Shown: positions 14,501-25,814, numbered from the stretch's first letter. The stretch is 64,000 bases of DNA from Uloborus plumipes (GCA_038373865.1 JAXGGA010005207.1:16276-80275); one strand, 5' to 3'. Notes: a model not told the origin generated them from the sequence alone. Numbers and translations: made by a program.

Positions 14501-17500
14501 GTGCATAAATTTTGTTAAGATTTACATAAATTATATAATAAGCTTGAAAATTTGAATTTTAAAGATCTCAAATGCAAATGTGACTATTACTGTAATAGAA
14601 TTAAATGAAAAGAATACCCCTAAACACCCCCCCCCCCAAATATCCCTCTATTTCTCTCTCAAAAAGGAAAAAAAAAGAATAATTATATTTTTTTTGCTAA
14701 TAAACTTGGTTGTATTTTGCCTTTTATCTGCAGTCTTCTTTTTCAAAAATTTTCTACACTGGGTTCAGGCTTTATATGACTATGTAGTTTTTTTCTTTGA
14801 TGTTGAATTATTCTTTGAGGATCAATTGTTATTTTTTTTACAAATCTAATAAACATGTTAACATATTTTTTCACTTGAAACACTCAGAATGGCATTCAGA
14901 GGTGGAGGGAAGGGGTAAAAACAGATTTTTGATAAAATGTTTTTATATTTTTATTTTTCTTCATATTCTGATACAAATTTTCAAGTACTGTTGAGCTAAA
15001 AATATAGAACTGTGGATAAATAAATGCTCAACATAAAAAAGATTAAAGAATATTATACATGACAGCAGAAGTTTTGGACTACAAGAACCAATTTTAATTC
15101 CAAATTTTTTTTACTTTTTTTACGGAGCGGGGGGGGGGGGGGGGGCTTAAAAGACAAGGGGTGCAAAAAAATATCCTTTTTTTTTAGTTGAATTTTAGTT
15201 GAATAGGCTTTGCACAACATAAAATTTAAGAAATTATCAGAAGAGGTACAACCGAGAAACAGATGAAAAAAGATTGCTGCACACCTGCAATGTGCTAAGC
15301 CTTTTTCCCACGTGCATGGGAAATCGGACAAAAACGAATTAATCTGCAGCGTTTTTCGTAGAATTGTCATTAATTATTGCACTCAAACAATAAAAAAAAA
15401 AAAATCTCAGAAACATCGATTACGGCGATTTAATTAAAAATTGCGTAAGAAAATCAGCTTGAGCGTTAAAAAAAGTCAAACTGCAAAACACGTCAAAGGC
15501 ATTATGTATATCAATATGCGAGAGATGAGGCTTTCATTTAGCAGTTTAAACTTCCAAAAAAGCTTAAACAGTTGTAGATTTTTTTGTTTTGTATGTGTTT
15601 GCCAAACCTTTGTCTCTCACCTGCCGCTCTGTGTTGACATGAAGTGATGAGTGAATCTCCATCAACTAGTGCAGAACAGCGATTTCCAGGGGAGGGTGGG
15701 GAAGAAAGGATTAAGGGGAAACAGGTGCAAAGGAACAAAAGGCACAGCATGTGCTGGTGATGTCTTTGGGGGGAGGAAAGAGGAGATACTGGTCATTCTG
15801 CTGAGAGCCGATTCTGCCATTATAGCAGGACGCTTTTCTGCTATTGTGAGGTTGATGTTCTGAAAACTGACCTTGAGCTACTGGAAAAGGACAGGGAAGC
15901 ACAAGTTAGGCGTCAAAGTGACGACTAGTTTCAAAATCGCGGTCGTCAAAACGAAATTTAAAGTTGCAAAATACGACTAACGACCGCTAATTTCGAGCAC
16001 TGACTATAACATGTTGAGAGTAATGCTAATAGTCAGGGATCCCTGATAGAGATTTTTCTGTTTATTACTATCAAGCTAATTTTTCGTGAGGAGCTTCATT
16101 CTAATAAGACGCCCAACTTTTCCTCTTGCAACAATTCTCGATTGTGGTAGCTAACAGGGGTAGCAGGGATCAAATATGTCGATTCTATGAGTCTCAAAAA
16201 CTAATCACTAACTGTGACTTTTTTAATTAAATCTGAAGATAATTATTAATATTGTTGAAAAAAATATTTGTCCTACAAGGTGTATGGTTTGATCAAAGAG
16301 TCCCCCTCCTCCCAACATGTTTTGATTACGAGGTCATCAAAAGTCATTACTAACAACCCAAGTTTTTTTCTACTGCTTACTTAATATGTATATAATTTAA
16401 CAGTCACATTGTCCTACAAATTGTGTGGTACGTTATCTCGGTCCTACGATCAGAAATTGTTAGAACCACGAGACCATTTTTTTCATTACTAACTGTAGGA
16501 CAAAAATATTACATTATAGGTTAGTGCATTCTCTATCCAGATAAACCATTGTCCTACAAGAAAACAGGTAGGTATCGCGAGTCCGACACGAATTGTAAAT
16601 TTCGCTTTCTCTTTGGAATAAGTGAAAGCAGCTGTTTAAGTTTTACTAATTTTATTTTCCAGTTAAATTATTTGTGTATTGTCTTTGCATTCATAAAAAA
16701 CAATTAATCTTCATCAGATTCTTCAGATAAATCATCATCTTCTTCACTAATCTCACTTTCATCTTCATCTTCTTCATTTTCGTCATTAGTGATATCTAAC
16801 ATTTAAAAATAAAGGAATTGCCCATTAATTAATAAACGAATAAAAATAAAAATACTATTAATAGGGGACCTTGTAAGTCAGGAGATAGTTCTTCAAAGGA
16901 TGGACTTTTGTGGACCATCAAACAAATATTATTCGTATTTGCCGTCAGTTATCGTCCATCCATAATTTTCCAGCAACTTTTTTGTGGGGCACCGCATGTG
17001 TGCATTGCACCATACGTTACAGATAAATACAGTTCGCTTAATTTGTTGCAGTAGTTCTTGCTTTGTAGGCGGCAAACTCGAATGATCATATCCTACGATT
17101 TCCTTTAAAAATTTTTCTTCTCTTTAATTTTTCGCTTTATAGCCCTTTTCAAACAATTGGTATCTACCTTTGTTGATGTCATTTTTCGTTTTTAATGAAT
17201 ATACTCTACATACGTTTCTTAAATGCTTCGAACTAACTCCTTCGATGTTGTTAATGCTGTATGTGCACTTCGCTATGTACAACATCTTGATATTTGTGTT
17301 GATGCTTTCGAGCAGATAAAGTTTTGCAATGAAGCCAAATTTCTTTACTAAATTTCTTGACATATTTTCTTTTCCGTCGAAATGTAGGATTTTGCAAAAC
17401 AAATTGCACAAAAAGCACTCCATTATTATTTTGGAGCATTAAAAAAAATCTTGACATTTGCTGTTAGAAGACAAACACGCGGTCGAATGAAACTTTTTTT

Positions 17501-20500
17501 GCACAGTTATGGTCGACATTTACGGAGAATATATAATATGCTCTGGGCATGCGTACCGGCAAGGCTCAGCTATAATGCCAAATTGTACACAGTAAATTCA
17601 TTTTTACTTGTATTAATTTAAAATGTGTATTCAAATGGAGTAGTACCACCATAACGTACCACGAAATTTGAAGGACAATGTGACTGTTAAATCAAATAAA
17701 TATTAACTAAGCAAAAATTTAAAAATCAGGTAATTTGTAATTATTCTTGATGATCTCGTAATCAATACATGCTGGGAAGAAAGGACTCTTTGATCAAACC
17801 ATACATTTTGTAGGAAGAATATTTTTTCTACTAATGATAATAATTTCCTTAATATTTAATAAAAAATCAAGAGTAAGTATTAAATTTTTGAGAACCATTA
17901 AATCGACATATTTTATCCCTGCTACCCCTGTTAGCTAGCACAATCCAAAATTTCGTTTATGAAATTGTCGGGTGTCTCATTGAAACGGCGCAATTTCAGA
18001 AGATTCAGCTTGGTGCTGATTAGTTTTTCATCAGGGTACTACATTTTTAGAACGTAGGACCGGAATAACGTACCATGCAATTTGTAGGACAATGTGACTT
18101 TCAAATTATACACATATTAACTAAGCAATAGGAAAAAACTCATCCGGTTAGTAATCACTTTGATGACCTCGTAATCGATACATGTTGGGAGGAGGGGGAC
18201 TCTTTGATCAAACCATACACCTTGTAGGACAAATATTTTTTAAAACTATGTTAATAATTATTTTGCGATTTGATTAAAATTGCAACAGTTAGCGATAAGT
18301 TTTTGAGACCCATAAAATCGACACATTTGATCCCTGCTACCCCTGTTAGCTACCACAATAGAGAATTGTTGTAAGAGGAAAAGTTGGGCGTCTCATTAAA
18401 ACGAATCTATTCAAGAAGTTTCAGCTTGATAGTAATTATTTTTTCATCAGGCATTTGTACTACATCTTTAGATCGTAGGACCGGGATAACGTACCACACA
18501 ATTCGTAGGACAATGTAACTGTTAAATTATATACATATTAAGTAAGCAGTAGAAAAAAACTCATGTTGTTAGTAATTACTTTTGATGACCTCGTAATCGA
18601 TACATGTTGGGAGGAGGGGGACTCTTTGATCAAACCATACACCTTGTAGGACAAATATTTTTTTCAACAATGTTAATAATTATCTTCAGATTTAATTAAA
18701 AAAGTCACAGTTAGTGATAAGTTTTTGAGACTCATAGAATTGACACATTTGATCCCTGCTACCCCTGTTAGCTACCACAATCGAGAATTGTTGTAAGAGG
18801 AAAAGTTGGGCGTCTCATTAAAATGAAGCTCCTCATGAAAAATTAGCTTGATAGTAATAAACAGAAAAATCTCTATCAGGGATCCCTGACTATAATGCTT
18901 TAGTCATATTGTAAGTTTTTTTTTCCAGAGAGTGTCAGCTCCAATTTTGTAAATCAGTTGGGTTATGGATAACTGGATTTAATTCACCAAGCTGCTGTGT
19001 GTATGTTGAAAATAAGAAAGATATTTTTGAAGTAAAAGAGTTTTTAATTAAATGAAAAAACGAGACTGTGACTCAAAATCCAAATAATGTTAGGACTGCA
19101 CCTAAACTTGCTTCAAGAAGGGAAAGACTATAGAATTCTTACCCAAATCCATATTTAATGAATTGCAGAATGGTTCTATATTTTTTTTTCTTCTGAAATT
19201 CCGAAAATGACTCCGTTGGAGTTACACTGTAATAGAATTGCTAGGCATGAAGTTGGTAGTTTTAGTTTTACAAATGTTTACAGAACATCAATTACAAAAT
19301 AATTGAGATTTTATAAATATAAGTTAAAACTTTAATTGTAAACTATTCCAAATATTGGTCAAATAATATTTCAATGTAGCATGTTTTAACCTTGATAGTA
19401 ACATTTTTTTCTCTTATTAACCATCACCATAATTTAATTTTGTAAAGAGATTTATACATGAAAGCTTTGTCTCTTGCTCCTGCATTGCTGCTTTGTATTC
19501 TTAAAGAATAAAAAAACTTGCATCCAAGATCATAAAAGTTTCTAATTTTTATTTATTTATTTTTTCCAGGACTAACTTGGAGTGAACTACTTCCTTGTGT
19601 TAATTTTATGAAACCGTACGTAGAAGTAGTTATCGAAAATGCTGGAGCTCACATTAAAAACTTCTCTGATGTCCCAACAGATGACTGGCACCATATCCAA
19701 ACACATACTGCCGGATTAAAACTACTGGTATGCATACAAATGTTAATATAATTTGGCTCAGAATCTTGATTAATATCCTTAAGTAAAGGAACTTATAAAA
19801 CTGAAATTAGAAATTTTTTTTTATATTAGTCTGAATAGTTGAATTTGGGTAGTGACATCTATGCATCATTATCAAACAGGCGAACTCTTCTGCTTTTAGA
19901 CAGAAAGCTCCTGTTGTGGAGTTTAGTGTCTAACATCCTGCCCCGGTGTAATCTCTCCAGCTTTTTAAGGAATTAAAAAAGTTATCGAATTTTGACTCTC
20001 AGATGTTCGGAGGTCTTTTCAGTTGTGCATTTAGTTTAGTTGGCAAAATTTCACCAGCATAATGACTGTTAAAGCAAAGGAATCATATCTTTGTTATAAA
20101 AAGAATACTTTTAATTGCCTTTAAAGAAATGTTTATTTAAAAATATAAATGTTGTATTGTGTTCATTGATTTGTCCACCATTTATGCATAACAGGTTTCA
20201 CTCTTTTTGCTATGCACTTGCAAACCATTTACTAAACTCTCTGTATTTCACTATTTGCATTTTATATGACCAACTGTGAATTATTATTCTGGTTCCATTT
20301 AGTCCTATTGTAGCTCTAATAAATAAAAACGTCAGTCAGTAGCAGATTGGTTGAACAAAGAGGAACTGTTTAAATGGTGTAAACCTAAACCAAGGGCATA
20401 AATTGAACTGCATGAATATGTTTTCTTGGAATATTTTAACGGATATTATAAAAAATTTCTTAAGTTGATAGATTTCTTGATTGACAATCTAAAAAATCTG

Positions 20501-20753
20501 TAAGTAGATCAATGACCTGAAATCTAAAAAATTTGATTTGCAAATTGCTAAGTCCCAAACTGTGTAGATTTGAGAAAGTTAATTGCATGAAAAAATTAAG
20601 TGTTTATTTTTATTTATTTATGTGTTTATTTTTTCCCAGGACCAAGTTCATCAAAAGAAGAGATTAATGGAACAAGAAAGCAGTCCTAGCTTTAGAATTA
20701 GAGAACTAACGCCTCCACTTAGTAGTAAGAAGAATAAAATGAATATTGACTAA
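8260..20753 (+). CDS. CycE: Cyclin E, 3' seven exons (N-terminus not found)
   Basis: Joined exons 8260-8595, 9393-9539, 9640-9735, 11523-11660, 12698-12809, 19570-19727 and 20640-20753 encode 366 residues and a TAA stop. All six introns are GT-AG and the reading frame stays open across every junction. The protein has the cyclin-box signature [12 protein letters not shown], then [36 protein letters not shown] and a C-terminal LTPPLSS, all typical of E-type rather than A- or B-type cyclins. Cyclin E activates CDK2 in the nucleus at the G1/S transition. The first exon here opens at a splice acceptor with an in-frame stop just upstream and no ATG, so one or more 5' exons lie further upstream, in this window or beyond it. 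Vertebrate cyclin E is about 400 residues, so only a short N-terminal tail is missing. Family assignment is near certain; CycE versus CCNE1 naming depends on the species. Confidence 0.97.
9393..9539 (+). CDS. CycE: Cyclin E exon b: cyclin box helices
   Basis: 49 codons in phase 0, acceptor tttttcccag and donor gtaagt. It encodes [20 protein letters not shown] through [14 protein letters not shown], the core of the N-terminal cyclin box that contacts the kinase. Alignment from memory with vertebrate cyclin E is gap-free here. Confidence 0.97.
9640..9735 (+). CDS. CycE: Cyclin E exon c: [10 protein letters not shown] segment
   Basis: 32 codons in phase 0 after a 100-bp intron, the shortest in the gene. 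It encodes [23 protein letters not shown], the most diagnostic E-type stretch, and ends at ILIM before donor gtaaga. Confidence 0.97.
9736..11522 (+). other. CycE: Cyclin E intron 3
   Basis: A 1.8-kb intron holding the MITE fragment at 10491, a 17-base direct duplication (ttgaaagtgcttattac, around 10150-10190) and long A and T homopolymers at about 11170-11240 and 11384-11407. No other gene is seen. Confidence 0.6.
10491..10674. mobile_element. MITE fragment with CAGGCCYGTCATTT end, cyclin E intron 3
   Basis: The left end CAGGCCCGTCATTT is nearly the same as the end of the MITE at 41249 (CAGGCCTGTCATTT), followed by the same kind of G-rich tract (ggtggggggcaagg). The proposed right end, GAAAGGCCTG, is a shorter inverted match. 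No clean target duplication is seen, so the right boundary is uncertain. Confidence 0.4.
11523..11660 (+). CDS. CycE: Cyclin E exon d: between the two cyclin folds
   Basis: 46 codons in phase 0, acceptor ttttcttttcag and donor gtttgt (a weaker donor). [20 protein letters not shown] matches the conserved end of the first cyclin fold and the linker into the second. The following [16 protein letters not shown] is less conserved. Confidence 0.96.
11661..12697 (+). other. CycE: Cyclin E intron 4
   Basis: A 1.04-kb intron. The 60-70-codon frames around 12186-12475 have no coding character, and no repeat boundary was recognised. Confidence 0.6.
12698..12809 (+). CDS. CycE: Cyclin E exon e: C-terminal cyclin fold, first part
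   Basis: 37 codons plus one base (phase 1 exit), acceptor tctttttag and donor gtaaat. It encodes [20 protein letters not shown], matching the LDLC-LD-FPYG block of E cyclins. The intron after it is 6.76 kb and full of transposons. Confidence 0.96.
12874..13032. mobile_element. pogo/Tigger-type MITE, 159 bp, cyclin E intron 5
   Basis: Roughly 25-bp terminal inverted repeats (CTGTCGTCCCCGATAAACGA on the left; CTGTCTTCCCTGCTTAAACG on the right, reverse complement) are flanked on both sides by TA at 12872-12873 and 13033-13034. A TA target site and CTGTC/CAGTC-like ends fit the Tc1-mariner/pogo group. It has no coding capacity. Internal repeats of 'aatcgaata' resemble subterminal motifs. Confidence 0.75.
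14392..16002. mobile_element. hAT element, 1.6 kb, non-autonomous, cyclin E intron 5
   Basis: The ends CAGAGGTCGAAATTAG and, reversed, CAGTGCTCGAAATTAG form a clear terminal inverted repeat with the hAT-type CAG...CTG termini. Both flanks carry the same 8-mer, actataac (14384-14391 and 16003-16010), a perfect hAT-length target duplication. The interior includes a GC-richer block at about 15560-15960 that differs from its surroundings. Short frames there do not resemble a transposase, so the element is probably deleted or mobilised in trans. Confidence 0.85.
16030..16450 (-). repeat. Left arm of the intron 5 foldback element
   Basis: Single ~420-bp inverted copy of the right-arm unit. It shares with it the blocks gctaccacaatcgagaattg (reverse complement), the A/T-rich middle and 'ccatacaccttgtaggacaa'. 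The heptamer GTCCTAC occurs several times here and just beyond. Confidence 0.75.
16704..17457 (-). pseudogene. Degenerate reading frames inside the foldback element
   Basis: Read on the - strand, about 17457-17124 gives basic frames ([16 protein letters not shown]; then [16 protein letters not shown] in another frame). About 17120-16890 gives [20 protein letters not shown] and [10 protein letters not shown] followed by a stop. 16800-16704 gives an acidic tail ([18 protein letters not shown]) ending in TAA. The pieces are in different frames and separated by stops or possible introns. The pattern suggests a decayed element-encoded protein with an acidic C-terminus. I do not recognise the family. 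Confidence 0.4.
17646..18892 (+). repeat. Right arm: three tandem ~420-bp units
   Basis: Units start near 17646, 18064 and 18485, each opening with 'ataacgtacca', containing 'actctttgatcaaaccatac' and ending near 'cgtaggaccgg' (first two units) or at the element terminus (third unit). The innermost unit is the most diverged. Confidence 0.75.
19570..19727 (+). CDS. CycE: Cyclin E exon f: C-terminal cyclin fold, second part
   Basis: Two bases complete the split Gly codon, then 52 codons in phase 0, acceptor tttttccag and donor gtatgc. It encodes [17 protein letters not shown] and ends with [12 protein letters not shown], the conserved NIQTH block of cyclin E. Confidence 0.96.
20640..20753 (+). 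CDS. CycE: Cyclin E last exon: C-terminal tail with phosphodegron
   Basis: 37 codons plus TAA at 20751-20753, acceptor ttttttcccag. The tail is basic (HQKKRL) and carries LTPPLSSKK at 20706-20729. In vertebrate cyclin E the corresponding LTPPQS is phosphorylated and recognised by the F-box protein FBW7/Ago for destruction; Thr and the +4 Ser are both kept here. Confidence 0.96.
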   Translation, partial: DQVHQKKRLMEQESSPSFRIRELTPPLSSKKNKMNID

Positions 20754-23160
20754 TTGGCGTTCTCAAAATCTTCATAAAAATACAAATCTCCTTTTTAGGT
20801 TGTCTAGTCTCATTTACCCATGAAATTTTGGGACAGTGCAAAAATGTGAAGTCATCTGGGAAAATATTTGTGGTGTTTTGTCTTTTCTTTTTATGTGGGC
20901 AGTGCTTTTATTACTACCTCTCATTAGTCAGTACCATTAATGCGTCATGATATTTTTGTACAAATGGAAGTAGAAATAAGGTTTTCCAGTTTGCCAATCT
21001 TTAATGTTGGACTTTCATCCTCATAACAGTTGCAATCACCATAAGTGTTCCTTACATTGCCATAGTGTTAGTTTTAAGTTTGTGTTAGATGAATATTTTG
21101 TTCATTTTTTTTTCACACAAGATTTCTGTATCTTCATTTGTTCATAATCATCCATGGTTTTATCTATTTTTGGTATACTTAATCAAAGTTTTACATATTT
21201 TTTATGCTTTTCCATTGTATTGAACCGTTATGTTCCATTTAGCTGATGCATTAACTTCAGTACTTATGCTGTAAAGTTGAAAAGCATTCAATATTGATAT
21301 AGTGTTTGAAAGTTAGTGCTCTGTAGAAACTTTATATGTGATTTACATTGTACTAATTTTAAATGAATTATGAAAGTTTTGAGTAGATGTGGTGCATTTT
21401 CTTCAGCTTGGTGCAACTTGTTCGTCTCTAAACGTGTATAGTACATTTAATGAACTATGTTTTAGTGCATTTTTAGTTGAAAATGCTGAGTTTTGGGTAT
21501 GATTTTGGTTTCTCTGATATTCAATGAATTTTAAATGTTTTAATGGGAAAGCTTTGCTAATGACAATTTTGTTGAATTCATAACATTTGCATTAAAAATT
21601 GTTTCCAAGTATTTATGTAATGGATTTTGTAATAACTTATTTTGTATTTCAACTGATCTTCATCTACGTTTACCAGTTAAATTCCTCAGCTGAATTTGTT
21701 GAAATAGCTGTAGTTATGTACTATAATTTTCTTAATCTATGATTTTATTTCTCTAAAGTCTTTTCATAAATTATTCTAAGAAATCTTTTAATCCATCTCT
21801 GCGACAGATAGCTTTTAAACAAAATTGGTACCAAAAAAATTGAGTATATTGTATTAAGTTTTGAACATCCATCAGTTTACTTGATCAGTAAGTTTTTCAC
21901 TTGCTCCCCATTTCTCACTCTTTCATTATAATTGTTCAAAATTACCAAAAAAGTTCTGCGGCAGTATTTGTATATCCAAATTGGTATTTAAAAATTATCG
22001 ACCATTACTTTTTTTTCGAAATCCAAAAAAAAAACCTTTAATCTGTTCACAGAAGCATGCTTTTGTTAAACACGGTTCTAACAAGGAAACATTATGTTAT
22101 TACTTTAAGTTTTTATTTATTTATTTCCATTTGCCACAGATCTTATCTTTTTTTATACTAATTTTGGAGTGACTTTTTTCCACTTCTGTTAAATATCACG
22201 CAATTTATTAGTTCTATGCAGAATACACAAATTTAAAAATCAATGCTATTCTTTTCTTTTTACTTCAATTGATGTGTTTAAAGTTTATATTTTTCATTAG
22301 TTTCACTGCTTGATTTTTTAAATAATTTTAAGTTTTAAACGATGGTCTTTAAAATTTTACTATTTCGAAGTTTAATGTATGTATTGACTGAATCCCATCA
22401 ATGAATAGATTGATACTGCACCTTAAGTTGAAACACCTAAGCTATATTCAAATTTATTCCCTTAATTGGGTATTGGATAAGTGACAACTTATGTTACTTT
22501 CTTCGGTTCAGATTTACCTGCAGTGCTTTCATGCAATAGTTTTAAAAGAAAATTTCCTGTGTTATATGCATGGTCAATCAATAAAGAATTTTCTCGTTAC
22601 ATATTTGTTGTACAGGTTATTAATGTTTGAAGTTAAGTATATGTTGCCTATTTATTATGTATAAACTTATTTGTGGACTATGTCTTGAAACATGACTGTT
22701 ATAATCATGGACTTTTGACGGAATATTAACGTTGAGCAGGTTTGATTGGGATTCTTAGTATAAGAATTCACATAGTGACCACTTAACATATTTTATTGAC
22801 CTTTCTTTTGTGGAAGGATGAAAAAATTCTCATTGGGTTTCAAACTTCTTCTATATGTTGCTGTTATTATCACAACAGTGTTATAAATAATATTCAAATT
22901 TATTATGAATTTCAAACTGCCGATAATACATAGATGTATTTATTATTTAAAATTTAGTTTTGGTAAGATTTAGTGCCAAAACTCAAAATGCAACAAAAAG
23001 AAAAAATGTGATTTTTGTTTATGTTTGACATTTATCAAATCAGTGTCCCCATTTATGTTCTTTGTATCTTTTTCTTGTACATAGCTATTGTATATTTATT
23101 ACATTATATTGTCTGAGGATGAATGAATGAGAATGTAAATAAAGTTAAATAAAACTATTT
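20754..23160 (+). other. CycE: Cyclin E 3' UTR (inferred)
   Basis: About 2.4 kb of AT-rich sequence with no sustained reading frame after the cyclin E stop. An AATAAA lies at 22580-22585. Two more lie close together at 23138-23143 and 23148-23153, just upstream of a T-rich stretch. The last pair is the most likely main cleavage signal, with 22580 as a possible proximal site. The exact 3' end is inference. Confidence 0.7.
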
Positions 23161-23179
23161 GCTTTCTTTTTAATCTGGA

Positions 23180-25237
23180 TATTTCTACAATATTTTTCAT
23201 GTTACCGCATTAGGTGGCATGCCGCAAAAACCCTGGTCTGGTCTTTTCTGACATGCGAGGAAAAACTTACTTAATTTAACACTGTTTAAACACGTGTTTA
23301 ACTTGAGTCATGTTGTTATCTACAAATATTCCTATGAACTATTTAATAACATTAATAAAACTTAATGCCTGTTGTCAAAAAATAATTAAATACTGTTTTT
23401 ATGATTCTGTCAAGGTCTTGCTACAAATAAATTTGAAAAAGTTGAATTGAAACTAAGCAAACATTTCTAGTAAAAGTTAAAACTAATGTAGTTGATAAAT
23501 GCACTAAATCAACTTACTTCTCAAAAAGAAACAATTTAAAACACAAATTATAAACCATTCACAATTACAATGAATGCTGAATCAATCAATCAACAAATGA
23601 TGTCACGCTTATAGAAAATTCATATTCCATTTCGCTTAATTAAATATTTGATTCTTGACCGTAATATATTTTTCAGTCTTTGAAGAAATATTGTGAAAAC
23701 TATTGATTTAATTCTCTTGTTCCACTTTCTATATTAGTCAAACTTGACTAATTTTTGCCACAACCATTACCAGCACCGACCATGTTGCTCATTTTCGGCT
23801 CCTTTAATTGAGTGTAAGCTATGGCTACTTCTTTCACTTGAAAGATCATATTGCACGAAAGATTTCACAATTGATTCATTCAGAACTTTTCCTGAATGAG
23901 GTTTTTTACCCGTTGTGTTATTATAGAAGATGATACAGATCAATGAATGTATGATGTAGTCAACTCTGTTTTGTTTACTCACCATTTGGTTGTTAAATTT
24001 ATTTTTCCCCTCTCCTAACTTGCTTTGAAATTGGAACTGAGCTAGGTCTACTCTTTAGAAATTGCAAAGTGAATCGCGGATTATATCCGCCATGCGAGAT
24101 AATACAGCATTAAAATTTGCTTAATATACTGGTGTTTCTACCAATTGATAAATTGGTGAGCAATTCTGTTCATTGGTTGTAGGTTTTAGCTGTGCAATTC
24201 GCTAAAAACAAAGATTACATAATTCTTTGTCTAGCTATGGATATCAGCATGTTTCCCCAGGATCAGGTTTGGTCCTTACTAAAATCTTCATATTTGCTAG
24301 ATATAAATCTATTGGCTGTTAAATTTAGTCATTGGGGAGGAAAAAGGTTTTACTTTCACTGGCAAAAAATTCAATATTTCTGGCTCAAAATATATTCACT
24401 AAAACTTATGTTTATGCAAAACAGAATTAGTATATTAATATCCTTAATTGCTAGAAATGTTTCAAGACGAATGTTAGTATATTTTTTCATTTAATCTTTT
24501 TTTTTGTTTTGTACACAAATTTGCTACTAACTAAACTCTAAAAGAAAAGAGATGCAACATTTTGTTTAAAATCTCACTTTATTTTTTTAAAAAAGCTTAA
24601 TTTCTGTCAAAAAACAATCATTGAATCAATTTGAAATTAGCTATTGAATGATGACTAAAATCATTTGGATAATATTTGAGTTTTAACTAAAAAAGATAAT
24701 ATTTTAAGTGATTTAAGAAATTCATATACCTCCGTCAAGAAAAAATAAGAACTCCTAAAATTTTGAACCTTGTCCTAAATATCCTAAAATTTTCATTATT
24801 TACCATATTTTTGAAGATGAAAAAAGTTCCCTATAATTCAACTTGTTTCACTAAGTCTTATTCACTTATTGTTTACATCTTATGGTTTCTATTGAAACAC
24901 AAAGTTGTATGATAGAAATCTGTTGCCTCAAGAACTGCTCATATTGTGTTGGCATGTCAATAAAATGCATTTATCACTGCAGTCTGAACAAATTAAATGG
25001 GGAAACCTGGAAATTAAAAATTTTAATTAGTAGCTTGTGGCCAAATGACTCTTTTAAGCTAAGAATTACTGACTACATGATATTTGAGGTCCAGAAAAAA
25101 AATATCCAGCAATTCGTCATAGCTAAAAAAAGTTTAAAATGATTGTAACTGTAAAAATTCCAAAAAAAAAAAAAAGAAATTTGAATTTTGACATCTTGAG
25201 TTCAAATTATGTTTTTCACAATGAGAAACTGCAATAG
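23180..25237. other. Intergenic AT-rich sequence
   Basis: Lies after the cyclin E 3' end. The 60-100-codon frames (for example near 24192-24494) lack coding character or recognisable domains. No repeat boundaries were identified. Confidence 0.5.
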
Positions 25238-25813
25238 CAGGGTTGCCACGCCACAGGAAAACCTGAAAAAACAGGGAATTGAAAAATCAACAGAAAAACA
25301 GGGAAAATCCAGGGAATTTTGAAATTTTCTTCAAAAATCTGGAAAGTGCAGGGAATTTTACTTTTTTTCAAAAGTTCAAGTTGCCAAAATGAATTCTAAA
25401 ATATGTAAACTACCAATGAATAAATTTATGCGCAAATAAATAAAATAATAATAATAAATAAAATAACTAGTAATTTTACTTCAGTTTTTTTTTTTTTTGC
25501 AAAGTTTATTTATTTATAAGTAAATATTTAATTATGTATTATAGACGCAAAAAATATTTATTACTTAGTTTGAAATGCAATTTAAAGCTTATGCTAATTT
25601 AATAAGAGAATATGAGATTAGCCATCAATCTGTTCTATGATTTCAGTTTTAATGAATTCTGCTTTGCCTCCCTATGTTTTTATTTAGTTTTTTTTTTCTG
25701 TGCTAGGATATTAATGTTCATATAGAATATCAGTGTTCGTTCATTCATAATACTGCATATTCATGCAGGGAAAACACAGGGAAATTTTCCCCCGGAATTG
25801 AGTGGCAACCCTG
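25238..25813. mobile_element. hAT-like element with 5-bp target duplication, 576 bp
   Basis: The ends CAGGGTTGCCAC and GTGGCAACCCTG are a perfect 12-bp inverted repeat. Both flanks carry aatag (25233-25237 and 25814-25818). Subterminal DNA on both sides repeats 'acaggga' and 'cagggaatttt' motifs. No transposase frame is present. Confidence 0.75.
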
Positions 25814-25814
25814 A

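Larger units (their letters stand above)
16030..18892. mobile_element. Foldback-type element, 2.9 kb, cyclin E intron 5
   Basis: The ends are tagtcagggatccctgatag and its reverse complement. The left arm (16030 to about 16450) is present once. Its inverted counterpart on the right occurs as three tandem copies of about 420 bp (about 17646-18063, 18064-18484 and 18485-18892), the outermost being the closest match. The flanks taatgctaa (16021-16029) and taatgcttt (18893-18901) agree at 7 of 9 bases, suggesting a 9-bp target duplication. Long inverted repeats and a 9-bp duplication recall Mutator-like or foldback elements, but no transposase is recognised to decide the class. Confidence 0.8.

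Noticed and set aside
15651..15902. Overlapping frames on both strands in the GC-richer part of the hAT element in intron 5
   Set aside because: No hAT transposase motifs; probably filler DNA inside a non-autonomous element.
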